From: Afipia sp.
Lineage (GTDB): Bacteria > Pseudomonadota > Alphaproteobacteria > Rhizobiales > Xanthobacteraceae
Reading direction: 5' to 3'
NCBI GenBank assembly: GCA_030652315.1
Contig: JAUSAX010000045.1
Location: 1 to 64,000 of the forward strand
Length of the DNA stretch: 64,000 bases
In this document: one piece after another, positions 16,400 through 24,676 of the stretch
Layout of the letters: every line of letters starts with the position of its first letter
How positions within the stretch are numbered: position 1 is the first letter of the stretch
Translations under genes and position numbers: made by a program
Notes under the pieces: model-generated
Told to the model about the DNA's origin: nothing
Databases searched by the model: none
Seen by the model: the letters and a program-made list of their open reading frames with translations, nothing else

Positions 16400-17548
16400 T
16401 CAGGTCTTCTTCTTGGCGTTCGGACCGAAGTAATGGTTGTAGGCCATACGCCGGCTCACGACCGTATCCTGCTCCCACTGGGTCGCCCGCTTGGCGAAGG
16501 CCATCTGGGATGCAACGATCTCCTTGAACAGCGGATTTTCCGCCGACTTCTTCTCGGCGACCTGATCGTAGATCTCGAGCTGCTTCTGCAACACCGAATC
16601 CGGGGTCTTGTAGAACTTCACCTTGTCCTTGGACTGCATCTCCTCGTAGTCCTTGGAATAGCGATCGATCGCCTTCCAGGCCATGTCCTGACCCGCTGCT
16701 TCCGCAGCATTGTCGAGGATCGCCCTGATCTTCGCCGGCAGCGCGTTGTACTTGTCCTTGTTGAACATGATCTCGAACTGCTCGGCGTTCTGGTGATAGC
16801 TCTGCAGCATGCAGACCTTGGACACGTCGGGGAAGCCGAGCACGCGATCGGACGAAGCGTTGTTGAACTCTGCCGCGTCGAGCAGGCCGCGATCCAGCGC
16901 CGCGACGATTTCACCGCCGGGCAGCGCGTTCACTGCGGCGCCCATGCCGCTGAACACGTCGATCGAGATGCCGACGGTGCGGAACTTGAGGCCCTTGAGG
17001 TCGTCGGCCTTGGTCACCGGCTTCTTGAACCAGCCGAGCGGCTGGGTCGGCATCGGGCCATACGGGAACGAGACGACGTTGGCGCCGATCGAACTGTAAA
17101 GCTTCTCGAGCAGTTGCTTGCCGCCGCCATACTTGTGCCAGGCCAGCAGCATGTTCGCGTCCATCGCATAGCCCGGACCCGAACCCCACAACGCCAAGGC
17201 GTTCTGCTTGCCGTAGTGATAGGCGAGCACGCCGTGGCCGCCGTCGAGCGTTCCCTTGGACACCGCCTCAAGCAGCTGGAAGGCCGGGACCACAGCGCCT
17301 GCGGGCAGCACTTCGATCTTGAGATCGCCGCCGGTCATGTCGTTGACCTTCTTGGCGTAGTCGAGCGCGTATTCGTGGAAGATGTCCTTCGCCGGCCATG
17401 TGCTCTGGAAGCGCATGCTGGTCGGACCGGTTTGGGCGAGAGCCGGCGACGCGACGGTCGCCGCAGCACCTGCCGCGGCAACTTTCAGGAAGTTGCGGCG
17501 GCTGGAGGTCTTCTCGCTGGAAGTCTTGTCTTTCTGTCGTTTCGTCAT
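16400..17548 (-). CDS. dctP: TRAP transporter substrate-binding protein DctP (TakP-like)
   Basis: A 382-residue periplasmic binding protein. The N-terminus has a twin-arginine signal, SSRRNFLKVAAAGAAATVA, cleaved after ALA, so it is probably exported folded via Tat. The mature protein resembles the TakP group of DctP proteins, which bind 2-oxoacids with sodium: it shows WPAKDIFHEYALDYAKKV, GLKFRTVGISIDVFSGMG with the ligand-binding Arg, and LDAAEFNNASSDRVLGF. The 2-oxoacid ligand is an inference from this resemblance. The ATG at 17548 follows GGGGAGA. Upstream in-frame sequence lacks a ribosome site. First gene of dctP-dctQ-dctM. Confidence 0.93.
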   Translation of the reverse strand: MTKRQKDKTSSEKTSSRRNFLKVAAAGAAATVASPALAQTGPTSMRFQSTWPAKDIFHEYALDYAKKVNDMTGGDLKIEVLPAGAVVPAFQLLEAVSKGTLDGGHGVLAYHYGKQNALALWGSGPGYAMDANMLLAWHKYGGGKQLLEKLYSSIGANVVSFPYGPMPTQPLGWFKKPVTKADDLKGLKFRTVGISIDVFSGMGAAVNALPGGEIVAALDRGLLDAAEFNNASSDRVLGFPDVSKVCMLQSYHQNAEQFEIMFNKDKYNALPAKIRAILDNAAEAAGQDMAWKAIDRYSKDYEEMQSKDKVKFYKTPDSVLQKQLEIYDQVAEKKSAENPLFKEIVASQMAFAKRATQWEQDTVVSRRMAYNHYFGPNAKKKT

Positions 17549-17770
17549 GGCGTTCTCCCCTGATGAGCCGGGTCCTTGGTGGCCTGGCTTTATTGGTTGG
17601 GCGCAAGACAAAGGCCTGCGCAGAGATTTGGCAAGAATGATCCGATCATTGCGACTCTTCGACGCGGCACAAGACGCTTCGGCATAAGACTTTGGAATAA
17701 GACAGCGCGCGAGGTGTTCATGTCGCGTCTGTTTCATCGCGCTGCAACACGCGTTCGATAGCGCCGACGA

Positions 17771-19159
17771 TCAGCCGCGCGACACGATCCGAAACATCGG
17801 CGAGCGGTCCGGCTGCGTTGTCACCACGCCGACCGGCGTCACCGGCGCGCGGTCGAGCAACTCTATCCTGAAGGCAGCCACCAGCTTCGCCAGCGCCAGC
17901 GTGGCCTCGGTCAGCGCGAACTGCGCGCCGATGCAAACCCGTGGCCCGACGCCGAACGGCAGATAGGCGAAACGGTCCGGCGGCGGGTTGCCGGGCAGGA
18001 AGCGGGACGGGCGGAAGGCGTTGGGCTGATCCCAAAGCTTTTCATGCCGGTGCAGCAGCCACGGCGAGATCAACACCACGTCCCTGCTGGCGATGGTCGC
18101 GCCAGCCACCGTATCGGGACCGGCAGCGGCGCGCACGATCAGGAATGCAGGCGGATAAAGCCGCATGGTCTCGTCGAGCACCGCACGGGTGAAGGTCAGC
18201 CGGGTGACATCGAGCGCGCCGCCGGCGACCGCGTTCTTCGCCTCTGCGGCCAGTTCGTCCTGCGTCGCCGGGTCAAGCGCCAGCAGATAAAGCGACCAGA
18301 ACAACGCGGTCGCCGTGGTCTCGTGGCCCGCGAGGATCATGGTCGACACCTGATCGCCGAGCTGTTCGTCGGAAAACGCTTCATTGGTTTCGGGATCGCG
18401 CGCCGCCACCATCAGGTCGAACAGGTCGCGCGGCGCATCGCCGCTTGTCCCCATGGCGCGGCGCTCGGTGATCAGCCCGCGCATGAAGCGCGTCCATCGC
18501 CGCCGGAATAATGCGCGCGAAAAATCGCTTGGGCTGGGCCAGCCCAGCGGCAGCAACAGATCGAGGAAACGCGGTTGCGCCAGATGCTCGCCGTAGTCGT
18601 TGACGAAGCCGCGCAGCGCGGCGCCGTGCTTCTCCAGTTCGAACGAAAACATCGTGCGCCCGGCGATATCGAGCGCGAGCCGCTGCATGGCTTCGCGCAG
18701 GTCGACCGGCTTGCCGCATTCATTGCGCAACGCGCCGATCGCATCATCCGTCGCCGCCAGCATGTGCGGAACGAGGAGCGGAATGGCGCGCGGCGCAAAA
18801 GCGGGCGCCAGGGTGCGGCGCTGATTTTTCCATGCCTTGCCTTCCGCCAGCAAAAGCCCTTCGCCGAGGATCGGCCGCAGCACCCGGATGCCGGCCGGGG
18901 TGCGGGTGTAGTTCTCGTAGTTGTCAACGAGCACATGCCGGATTGCGTCCGGCGTGTTGAGAATGAAGCTGCTGCGTCCGAAGAAGCGCCCCCGGATGAT
19001 GTCGTCCTCATAGGCGCGCTGGCCCCAGCTCGCGATGGCGTTGCGCCGGATCAGGGATAGCCGGCCGAGCGCGGACAGGTCGTCCGGCGCGAGCGGCGGC
19101 CGCGGCGGGACCAAAGGTGCCCGCGCCATCGGTGCGTCAAGGATCTCGGCAATGCTCAT
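17771..19159 (-). CDS. Cytochrome P450
   Basis: A 462-residue haem monooxygenase. The haem-cysteine signature LPFGVGPRVCIGAQFAL lies near the C-terminus, the oxygen-activating I-helix motif is ILAGHETTAT, and the ExxR of the K helix is LDETMRLYPP. There is no membrane anchor, so it is a soluble bacterial P450 that would need separate ferredoxin and reductase partners, none of which is encoded nearby. Similarity in length and motifs resembles the CYP family with long N-terminal arms (such as CYP102-like haem domains), but the class cannot be fixed. The substrate is unknown. Confidence 0.95.
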   Translation of the reverse strand: MSIAEILDAPMARAPLVPPRPPLAPDDLSALGRLSLIRRNAIASWGQRAYEDDIIRGRFFGRSSFILNTPDAIRHVLVDNYENYTRTPAGIRVLRPILGEGLLLAEGKAWKNQRRTLAPAFAPRAIPLLVPHMLAATDDAIGALRNECGKPVDLREAMQRLALDIAGRTMFSFELEKHGAALRGFVNDYGEHLAQPRFLDLLLPLGWPSPSDFSRALFRRRWTRFMRGLITERRAMGTSGDAPRDLFDLMVAARDPETNEAFSDEQLGDQVSTMILAGHETTATALFWSLYLLALDPATQDELAAEAKNAVAGGALDVTRLTFTRAVLDETMRLYPPAFLIVRAAAGPDTVAGATIASRDVVLISPWLLHRHEKLWDQPNAFRPSRFLPGNPPPDRFAYLPFGVGPRVCIGAQFALTEATLALAKLVAAFRIELLDRAPVTPVGVVTTQPDRSPMFRIVSRG

Positions 19160-19232
19160 GTGTCACCTAACTGTCGGTAGATCATCATCAGCCCGAACTA
19201 TGGCGCGTTCCGGGCACAATCAATCGTGAGCG

Positions 19233-19312
19233 TCGTCACTCCCGCTCGTCCCCGCGAATGCGGGGACCCAGGCTTGTGAGGTCTGGATTCCCGCGTGCGC
19301 GGGAATGAGCGG
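19233..19312. repeat. Dispersed palindromic repeat, family H
   Basis: Two hairpin units, CCCCGCGAATGCGGGG and TTCCCGCGTGCGCGGGAA, bracketed by CGCTC and GAGCGG. It sits between the P450 promoter region and the stop of the Bug-type gene. Confidence 0.8.
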
Positions 19313-19339
19313 AGAGAACGCGCTTCAATTCAGATGTAC

Positions 19340-20311
19340 TCAATTCGCCGTCGCGCCCGACGCCTTGACCACCTCGGCCCACTTCGCGCGTTCGCCCGCG
19401 ATAAAGGCCGTGAACTGATCCGGCGTCATCGGTGACGGCACCGCGCCGATATCCGTGAGCTTGGTCACTGTCTCCGGCATTTCGAGGATCCGCTTCATCT
19501 CCGCCGCCATTTTCTCGACAATCGGCCGCGGCGTCCCGGCCGGCGCGAACAGCCCGTGCCACGAGGTTGCGTCGAAGCCCTTCAGCGTGTCTGCGATCGG
19601 CGGCACTTCCGGCGCGGTCGGGGAGCGCTGTGGGCTCGTGACCCCGAGCGCGCGCACCGTGCCGGCTTTCGCCTGCGGCCACGCCAGCGTGATGTTGTCG
19701 AAGGCGAGATCGATATGACCGCCGGTCAGGTTCTGCATGATCTCGTTGGACGAGCGATACGGCACATGAGTCATCCTGGTGCCGGTCGCGATCTTGAACA
19801 GCTCCGCCGCCAGATGGATCGATGTGCCGACGCCGGACGATCCGTAATTCAGCTTGTCGGGATTGGCCTTCGCGTAGGCGACGAACTCGGCGACGTTTTT
19901 CACCGGCATGGAGTTTTTCACGACCAGCATGTTGGGCAGCCGCGCGATCAACGAAACCGGCTGGAAATCCTTCACCGCATCGAAGGCCAGGTTCGAATAC
20001 AGCGTCGGGTTGATGGCATGGGTGCTGACGGTGCCGAGCAGCAGCGTGTAACCGTCGTTGGGGGCCTTGGCGACGGCAGCCGCGCCAATGTTGCCGCCCG
20101 CGCCGCCGCGATTTTCAACAACGAAGGACTGGCCGAACGTCAGCTGCATGTGGCTGGCCAGCAGCCGCGCGAACAGGTCGGCAGTGCCGCCGGCTGAGAA
20201 CGGCACAATGATGGTGACATTGCGCGACGGCCAGGCGTCCTGGGCGTGGCCGGGCGAGACAGTCTGAAAGACAAGGCAAAGCGCCGCGAGGGCGGCAGCA
20301 ACGAAACGCAT
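19340..20311 (-). CDS. Bug / TctC family tripartite tricarboxylate transporter-type binding protein
   Basis: A 323-residue periplasmic binding protein with a Sec signal peptide (VAAALAALCLVFQTVSPGHAQ). Family features are clear: VTIIVPFSAGGTADLFARLLA near the N-terminus, VVENRGGAGGNIGAAAVAKA, NPDKLNYGSSGVGTSIHLAA and MTHVPYRSSNEIMQNLTGG. Bug proteins bind carboxylates, aromatic acids or amino acids and usually outnumber the TctAB permeases. No TctA or TctB gene is nearby, so this is an orphan. The ATG at 20311 follows GGGAGGA, confirming the start. The gene is divergent from a methyltransferase. Confidence 0.93.
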   Translation of the reverse strand: MRFVAAALAALCLVFQTVSPGHAQDAWPSRNVTIIVPFSAGGTADLFARLLASHMQLTFGQSFVVENRGGAGGNIGAAAVAKAPNDGYTLLLGTVSTHAINPTLYSNLAFDAVKDFQPVSLIARLPNMLVVKNSMPVKNVAEFVAYAKANPDKLNYGSSGVGTSIHLAAELFKIATGTRMTHVPYRSSNEIMQNLTGGHIDLAFDNITLAWPQAKAGTVRALGVTSPQRSPTAPEVPPIADTLKGFDATSWHGLFAPAGTPRPIVEKMAAEMKRILEMPETVTKLTDIGAVPSPMTPDQFTAFIAGERAKWAEVVKASGATAN

Positions 20312-20561
20312 GGTCGTCCTCCCTGAATGCGCGCTCATGACGCCGGATGGTTGCGACTGCCTGACCGCGCTTGTTTTAATGCCGCCATTTCGGCACAGGC
20401 TGACAACAAGCGCAATGGCGCTGGCGCCGCATGACGCGGTCCGCATCCTGCCGAACGACCGGCCGCTGCAAGCCCTGCTCCGAACAACCGGGCTTCTTCT
20501 GCCTGTTGTCCCGGGCGGGAACGAGTGCCATCTGTATTGCCTTGCTGAGGAAGACAACGCG

Positions 20562-21182
20562 ATGAACGATACCAGCCGTCACACCCATTGGGAGCAGGTC
20601 TACACCACCAAGGGCGAGCGCGAGGTAAGCTGGTTTCAGGAGAGCGCGGAGCCGTCGATGGAGCTGCTTCGCGCGGCGGGCGCGAACTCCGACACCCGCA
20701 TCATCGACATCGGCGGCGGTGCGTCCCGCCTCGTCGATACCTTGGTGCACGACGGTTTTCAGCACGTGACCGTTCTGGACTTGTCGGAAGCGGCCCTGTC
20801 AACCGCGCGCGCAAGACTGGGGGCTCATTCCGAGACCGTGCAATGGATCGCCGCCGATGTGACGCGTTGGGAGCCCGCGCAGACGTTTGACATCTGGCAC
20901 GACCGCGCCGCCTTTCATTTTCTCACAGAAGACACCGACCGCGCAGCTTACGTGGGCAGGCTACGCCGCGCGGTGAGACCCGGCGGGCATGTCATTCTCG
21001 GTACCTTCGCGCTTGACGGCCCGGAACGCTGCAGCGGGCTGGCTGTCGTTCGCTATAGCGGCGAGACTCTGGCCGACACGCTCGGCGCGGAATTCCGGCT
21101 TCTCGGGACGATCTCTCATCTCCACAAAACTCCGTGGGGCAGCCAGCAGAGTTTTCAGTTCAGCACGTTCCGCGCTGCCTAA
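20562..21182 (+). CDS. Class I SAM-dependent methyltransferase
   Basis: A 206-residue cytosolic methyltransferase. The SAM-binding motif I is RIIDIGGGASRLVDTLV, motif II ends VTVLDLSEAALSTAR, and the post-I acidic residue and IAADVTRW are in place. The segment HWEQVYTTKGEREVSWFQ at the N-terminus and the FDIWHDRAAFHFL stretch are typical of a small-substrate group often labelled tellurite or thiopurine methyltransferase-like. The start is the ATG at 20562, preceded by GAGGAAG. A tRNA-like remnant and two hairpins follow the stop. Confidence 0.9.
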   Translation: MNDTSRHTHWEQVYTTKGEREVSWFQESAEPSMELLRAAGANSDTRIIDIGGGASRLVDTLVHDGFQHVTVLDLSEAALSTARARLGAHSETVQWIAADVTRWEPAQTFDIWHDRAAFHFLTEDTDRAAYVGRLRRAVRPGGHVILGTFALDGPERCSGLAVVRYSGETLADTLGAEFRLLGTISHLHKTPWGSQQSFQFSTFRAA

Positions 21183-21187
21183 AGCTT

Positions 21188-21230
21188 GGTAGCGCCGGAT
21201 TCGAACCTGCGACCTCAAGGTTCCCCTGAA
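21188..21230 (-). other. tRNA-like 3' end remnant
   Basis: On the minus strand this reads as the T arm and acceptor of a tRNA ending in CCA (CGCAGGTTCGAATCC then GGCGCTACCA), but it is four bases too short between the T loop and the CCA, so it is not a functional tRNA. It resembles the 3' end of the intact tRNA-Thr 1.6 kb to the right, in the same orientation. Confidence 0.45.
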
Positions 21231-21292
21231 TTTAATCAGTTCAGGAGCCGTTCCATCATCGAATTTAGCCAAGCATGCAGGTTCTGCCGTGC

Positions 21293-21369
21293 TAGTGTGG
21301 TGGTTCGCAAGTCCGCATCGTTGTTACGGCGCGCTCGATTGCGGACTTGCGAACCAAAACCACACTAGA
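21293..21369. repeat. Long inverted repeat (REP-like hairpin 1)
   Basis: Arms CTAGTGTGGTGGTTCGCAAG... and ...CTTGCGAACCAAAACCACACTAG pair over more than 20 bases around a 22-base loop. It begins and ends with CTAG, as does the adjacent element, suggesting a common family. Confidence 0.85.
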
Positions 21370-21381
21370 ATCTATGATCGC

Positions 21382-21454
21382 TAGTATCCTGAATCCGAAG
21401 TTCGCTTGAGGACGAACTGCAAAATGAAGCGAACTTCGGATTCAGGACACTAGG
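21382..21454. repeat. Long inverted repeat (REP-like hairpin 2)
   Basis: Arms CTAGTATCCTGAATCCGAAG... and ...CTTCGGATTCAGGACACTAG pair almost perfectly around an 18-base loop. Shares the terminal CTAG and overall size with the element at 21293 but has different arms. Confidence 0.85.
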
Positions 21455-21483
21455 CTATCCCAAACAACGAAGCACAGGCGGAC

Positions 21484-21708
21484 ATGAAGAAACCACTCAC
21501 ACTCCCCGACGAAGAGCCCCGCAAGATCCAACGCGCCGACGTTCCACCCGCCGAGGGCTTCACGCTTGTGGTCGATGGTCACTTCAAAACGCAATACGCC
21601 GACGAGGCGTCCGCCAAGGACGCCGCAGCTGCGCTGCTGACCAAGTATAAAATGCTGCAGATCGAAATTTATGATGCAGCGAAAAGAACGCGAACGAGAT
21701 TCTCGTAA
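21484..21708 (+). CDS. Small hypothetical protein (74 aa)
   Basis: A soluble 74-residue protein without signal peptide or membrane helix. It begins MKKPLTLPDEEPRKIQRADV and then forms a pattern of a strand (GFTLVVDGHFKTQY), a helix (ASAKDAAAALLTKYK) and a strand (MLQIEIYDAA), which is a plausible compact alpha/beta fold. The start ATG has AGGCGGAC just upstream as a modest ribosome site. No family recognised. It is the first gene of the small-gene patch between the tRNA-like remnant and tRNA-Thr. Confidence 0.65.
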   Translation: MKKPLTLPDEEPRKIQRADVPPAEGFTLVVDGHFKTQYADEASAKDAAAALLTKYKMLQIEIYDAAKRTRTRFS

Positions 21709-21780
21709 GCGGAGCCGCCCTTTAATCGAGCACGCGGAACCTTTCAGGGGCCCAACGATTCTCCCGCAGGAGATATCGCG

Positions 21781-22032
21781 ATGGGCGCTGGATTAAGCCG
21801 CAAGGCAGTTCAAATCGAAAACTGGGCGACGGATACTCTGTTGCGCGCCAATCTCATCGCGGCTTGTCCCGAGCACGGCTACATGCGGTTGCGTTTTAAT
21901 CACGCAGCGATCGACTATGCGCACGCGCTCGCTGAGCATGCGCCGTTTCCTGGAATGACAGCGGGACAATCCCGAGATGCGGTAGACAAGGCCCTGGATC
22001 GGCTTTCCGATGATTGCCCGGCTTGCGACTAG
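21781..22032 (+). CDS. Small hypothetical protein (83 aa)
   Basis: An 83-residue soluble protein with a good ribosome site (CAGGAG, eight bases before the ATG). It appears largely helical (VQIENWATDTLLRANLIAACPEHG, then DYAHALAEHAPF and SRDAVDKALDRL). Three cysteines are present, two in a terminal CPACD motif that could bind a metal. No family recognised. It lies 72 bases after the previous small gene and converges with the next one. Confidence 0.65.
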   Translation: MGAGLSRKAVQIENWATDTLLRANLIAACPEHGYMRLRFNHAAIDYAHALAEHAPFPGMTAGQSRDAVDKALDRLSDDCPACD

Positions 22033-22045
22033 ATTTTGCGAGCCT

Positions 22046-22300
22046 TCAGCAGCCCCGGCAGATGTTCTTCAGCCGGAGCGACAGCGCTTCATCGTCCTGC
22101 TTCATTTGCTCGATCGGATCCGTGGTCCTTGGCTTCGCGGCAGCTTCCGCTTTCTTTGCCGCGAGCGCCTTGGCCTGACGATCGTAGCAGGCTTCCCGGT
22201 CCGGCTTTGAATCAATGAAGCGGCATTGCTCGACCTTCGCAAAGCTTTGCGTCGTTCCGATCAGTGCGACCATCATGATTGAGGCTTGAAGAAACTTCAT
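22046..22300 (-). CDS. Small secreted protein (84 aa), function unknown
   Basis: The ATG at 22300 begins a typical Sec signal peptide (KFLQASIMMVALIGTTQSFA). The mature part starts KVEQCRFIDSKPDREACYDRQ, a pattern with two cysteines nine residues apart seen in several small rhizobial periplasmic proteins, followed by an Ala/Lys-rich helix and a C-terminal cysteine pair in NICRGC. Function unknown. Upstream in-frame codons would bury the signal peptide and are rejected. Confidence 0.68.
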   Translation of the reverse strand: MKFLQASIMMVALIGTTQSFAKVEQCRFIDSKPDREACYDRQAKALAAKKAEAAAKPRTTDPIEQMKQDDEALSLRLKNICRGC

Positions 22301-22356
22301 CAAAGGACCCGCTGGGTTATGTTTCGGAAAGGCTGCTTCCTCGACGGCGTCGCGAG

Positions 22357-22533
22357 TCAGCCGATGAGCCAAATGCCCTTGTGAATATCGAAGCGCACCA
22401 GGCCCTCGTCGCGCATCTTCAGGAGCAGCGCCTGGCAGTCCTCCTGATTTTTGATGTTCACGCGCTTCATCACGTCGAAAATTTTCAGGGGCTTTTCGCG
22501 AAGGGCGGCCAGAATCTTTTCTCTATCAGTCAT
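22357..22533 (-). CDS. Small winged-helix-like protein (58 aa)
   Basis: A 58-codon gene with a strong ribosome site (AAGGGGA, six bases before the ATG at 22533). The protein starts MTDREKILAALREKPLKIFD and continues with VMKRVNIKNQEDCQALLLKM, then RDEGLVRFDIHKGIWLIG. This is the three-helix plus beta-hairpin layout of a minimal winged helix-turn-helix: helix 1, helix 2 after a KPLKIFDV turn, recognition helix, and a wing that ends in GIWLIG. It may be a DNA-binding regulator or a stand-alone domain related to mistic/DUF-type winged helices. The wing is predicted, not proven. Confidence 0.7.
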   Translation of the reverse strand: MTDREKILAALREKPLKIFDVMKRVNIKNQEDCQALLLKMRDEGLVRFDIHKGIWLIG

Positions 22534-22766
22534 TGTTGTTCCCCTTGCGCGTGGTTGTTGCGGCGTGTGCCAAATTCCGTGAGAGCCTGCATCTCAACGT
22601 TCGAATTGACGATAGATCGAGGCAGGCGACCTGTTCGCAACCGGCAAGTCACCGGCACGCCGCGAGCAACGCCGCTGAAATGCCAACCTGCCCGTCTGCA
22701 TAAATGCTTTGATGACCCGGATCCCGTCATGTCCTGCTCAGGCCATTCTCGAGATGCCGAGAGGAG

Positions 22767-22842
22767 TGGTGCCGCCTATAGGATTCGAACCTACGACCCC
22801 CTCATTACGAATGAGGTGCTCTACCAGCTGAGCTAAGGCGGC
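22767..22842 (-). tRNA. tRNA-Thr (anticodon CGT)
   Basis: A 76-base cloverleaf with encoded CCA. The acceptor GCCGCCT pairs with AGGCGGC, the D arm is GCTCAGCTGGTAGAGC, the anticodon stem CCTCA/TGAGG holds loop TTCGTAA giving CGT for ACG codons, and the T arm has GTAGG-TTCGAAT-CCTAT. Its 3' end faces the small-gene patch, the usual orientation for integrase targets. Confidence 0.95.
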
Positions 22843-22970
22843 GAAACGCGAGATCGGTATCCGCACCTGATACTGGCCGGAGCCCCGCTTTGCAACATCG
22901 GCTGCGGCCGCGAGGCGCTTTTCTGGCCCGTCGATCAGATTCGGCGCTGAAAATGCCAGCTAGTTCCTAA

Positions 22971-24668
22971 TCAACTGACAAGACGGGACAAAAAGCCCTT
23001 CCAGCCGCCGGCCTGCGCCGGTTCCGGCCGGACCGGATCGTCGAATTCCTCATGGACCACCTCGTCGGCGACGCCCGGATCATCCGGCGCCCGGACGATG
23101 GGAATCACCGCCGGAATCCGCGAGGCATCGGCCTTTTCGATGTCGCGCCGCGGACGAAACACCGGCGGCGGAACATTGGCGGCCACCGACGCAGTCGCCG
23201 GGGTAGCGGGAGCCGGAGTGACCGGAGCCGGCGGCGCGGCCGGCGCGGCCTCAGGAACCGGCACCGGCTCGTTGTCCTGCAACGCCACGGGTGGCGCCAA
23301 CGATGTCACCGGACTCGCCTCAAAAGGCGGCGGCAAGGCGGGTTCGTTTGCGATCTCGGCCTCGAGCACCGGCGCTTTCTCGGGAGGGAGAGCCGCGACC
23401 GGCGTCAGCCACTGAAACGCATCGAGACGTCCGGTCACCGGCGACACCGGCCGCCAGCGCTCCGAGACATAGCCGTCGGCGGTCCAAGCCGGATCCAGCG
23501 CCGCGCGGACCGCGCGCAGCATCCAGCTTCGCGCGTTGCCGCCGTCGCCATGCTCGGCGCGCTCAAGCTCGGCCATCAGAATGGCGACCCGCTGCGTCGG
23601 CGCGTCGGTGAAGGGTGCCAGCGCCTCGCGGGCGCGGGCAAACTCCCCGGCATCGATGGCGGCACGCGCCACCGCGAGTCCGCCTTCGATATGGCCCGGC
23701 ACCTTGGCCGCGAGCTTCTCGACACGCCCCAGCCGGTTCAGCGCGGAATCGCCGAGGCGCACATGGGCATAGGCATCCGCAAGGTCAGGGTGCGGCTGCG
23801 CGACCCATGCCGCTTCAACAACCTGCATGGCGCGGCGGGTCTGGTTGGACTCGCTGAGAAACTTTGCGGCGAGCGTCGCGGCGGGCACCAGCGTCGGCGC
23901 GAGCTTCACCGCCTCCATCACGCTGGTCCGCGCGCGGTCGCGATCCGACGTTTCGAGATCGAGCGCGCGCGCGGTGAGCAATACGCCGCGCTGGCGCTTG
24001 TAGGGGGCGGGATCGATCAGCCCTGCGGCCAGATTGTTTTCGAGAATTGTCAGCGCGCCGTCCCAGTCGCCCTTGCTGCAACGAAAGCCGAGCACCGCAT
24101 GCGACGCCCAGGCCGCCGCCGGCGCGGTCTTCAACGCTTCTTCGGCCAGCGCCACCGCCGTGTAGGGATCGTCGCGGCGCTGCGCCTCGACGAACAGTCC
24201 GCGCAGACCGAGCAGCCGCGTATCCTTGCGTTCCGCCATGGCGTGAAACGCGCGCTGTGCACCCTCGCGGTCACCGTCGAGCTGCGCGGATTGAGCATGC
24301 AGCAGCATCGCCAGCGGATCCTGATGCGCCAGACGTTTGGCGACATCGGCATGACGGCGCGCGGCGAAATGATCGCCGGTGCCGATCGCAAGCAGGCCTT
24401 GCGTGATTGCGTTCCGCCCCTTTGCCTGACGGCGCTCACGTCGCAGGCGGCGCAGACGCTCGGGTGTACGCAGGAAACTGCGGATGATGGCCCAGACCAG
24501 CATCGCCGCGAGGACGATCAGCGCCAGCGCCAGCACCAGCATCGGCAGCGAGGTATCGATGCGCCACACGCTCCAGGACAAAGTAACATCGCCGGTCTGA
24601 TCGGCAATCACGGCAGCACCGAGCGCGACGACACCGACCAGAAAAAGAAACAGGACGATCCGGATCAT
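22971..24668 (-). CDS. hemY: HemY-like membrane protein with TPR repeats
   Basis: A 565-residue inner-membrane protein of the HemY N-terminal family, named for its place next to haem synthesis genes (not protoporphyrinogen oxidase HemY of Gram-positives). Two N-terminal membrane helices (about residues 3-22 and 40-62, IVLFLFLVGVVALGAAVIA and LPMLVLALALIVLAAMLVW) are followed by a periplasmic or cytosolic TPR solenoid rich in Ala/Leu helices. The C-terminal 130 residues are Pro/Ala/Glu-rich and probably disordered. The ATG at 24668 is eight bases after the mic60 stop and has AGGAAA upstream. Co-transcribed with hemD and mic60; it is thought to organise or assist haem biosynthesis. Confidence 0.9.
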   Translation of the reverse strand: MIRIVLFLFLVGVVALGAAVIADQTGDVTLSWSVWRIDTSLPMLVLALALIVLAAMLVWAIIRSFLRTPERLRRLRRERRQAKGRNAITQGLLAIGTGDHFAARRHADVAKRLAHQDPLAMLLHAQSAQLDGDREGAQRAFHAMAERKDTRLLGLRGLFVEAQRRDDPYTAVALAEEALKTAPAAAWASHAVLGFRCSKGDWDGALTILENNLAAGLIDPAPYKRQRGVLLTARALDLETSDRDRARTSVMEAVKLAPTLVPAATLAAKFLSESNQTRRAMQVVEAAWVAQPHPDLADAYAHVRLGDSALNRLGRVEKLAAKVPGHIEGGLAVARAAIDAGEFARAREALAPFTDAPTQRVAILMAELERAEHGDGGNARSWMLRAVRAALDPAWTADGYVSERWRPVSPVTGRLDAFQWLTPVAALPPEKAPVLEAEIANEPALPPPFEASPVTSLAPPVALQDNEPVPVPEAAPAAPPAPVTPAPATPATASVAANVPPPVFRPRRDIEKADASRIPAVIPIVRAPDDPGVADEVVHEEFDDPVRPEPAQAGGWKGFLSRLVS

Positions 24669-24676
24669 GAAATTTC

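Noticed and set aside
20310-20561. N-terminal extension of the methyltransferase
   Set aside because: The 84 extra codons have no conserved character and cross the divergent promoter region; the ATG at 20562 has GAGGAAG upstream.
21188-21230. Functional tRNA gene at the remnant
   Set aside because: T-loop-to-CCA distance is four bases short and no D arm or normal anticodon arm can be drawn.
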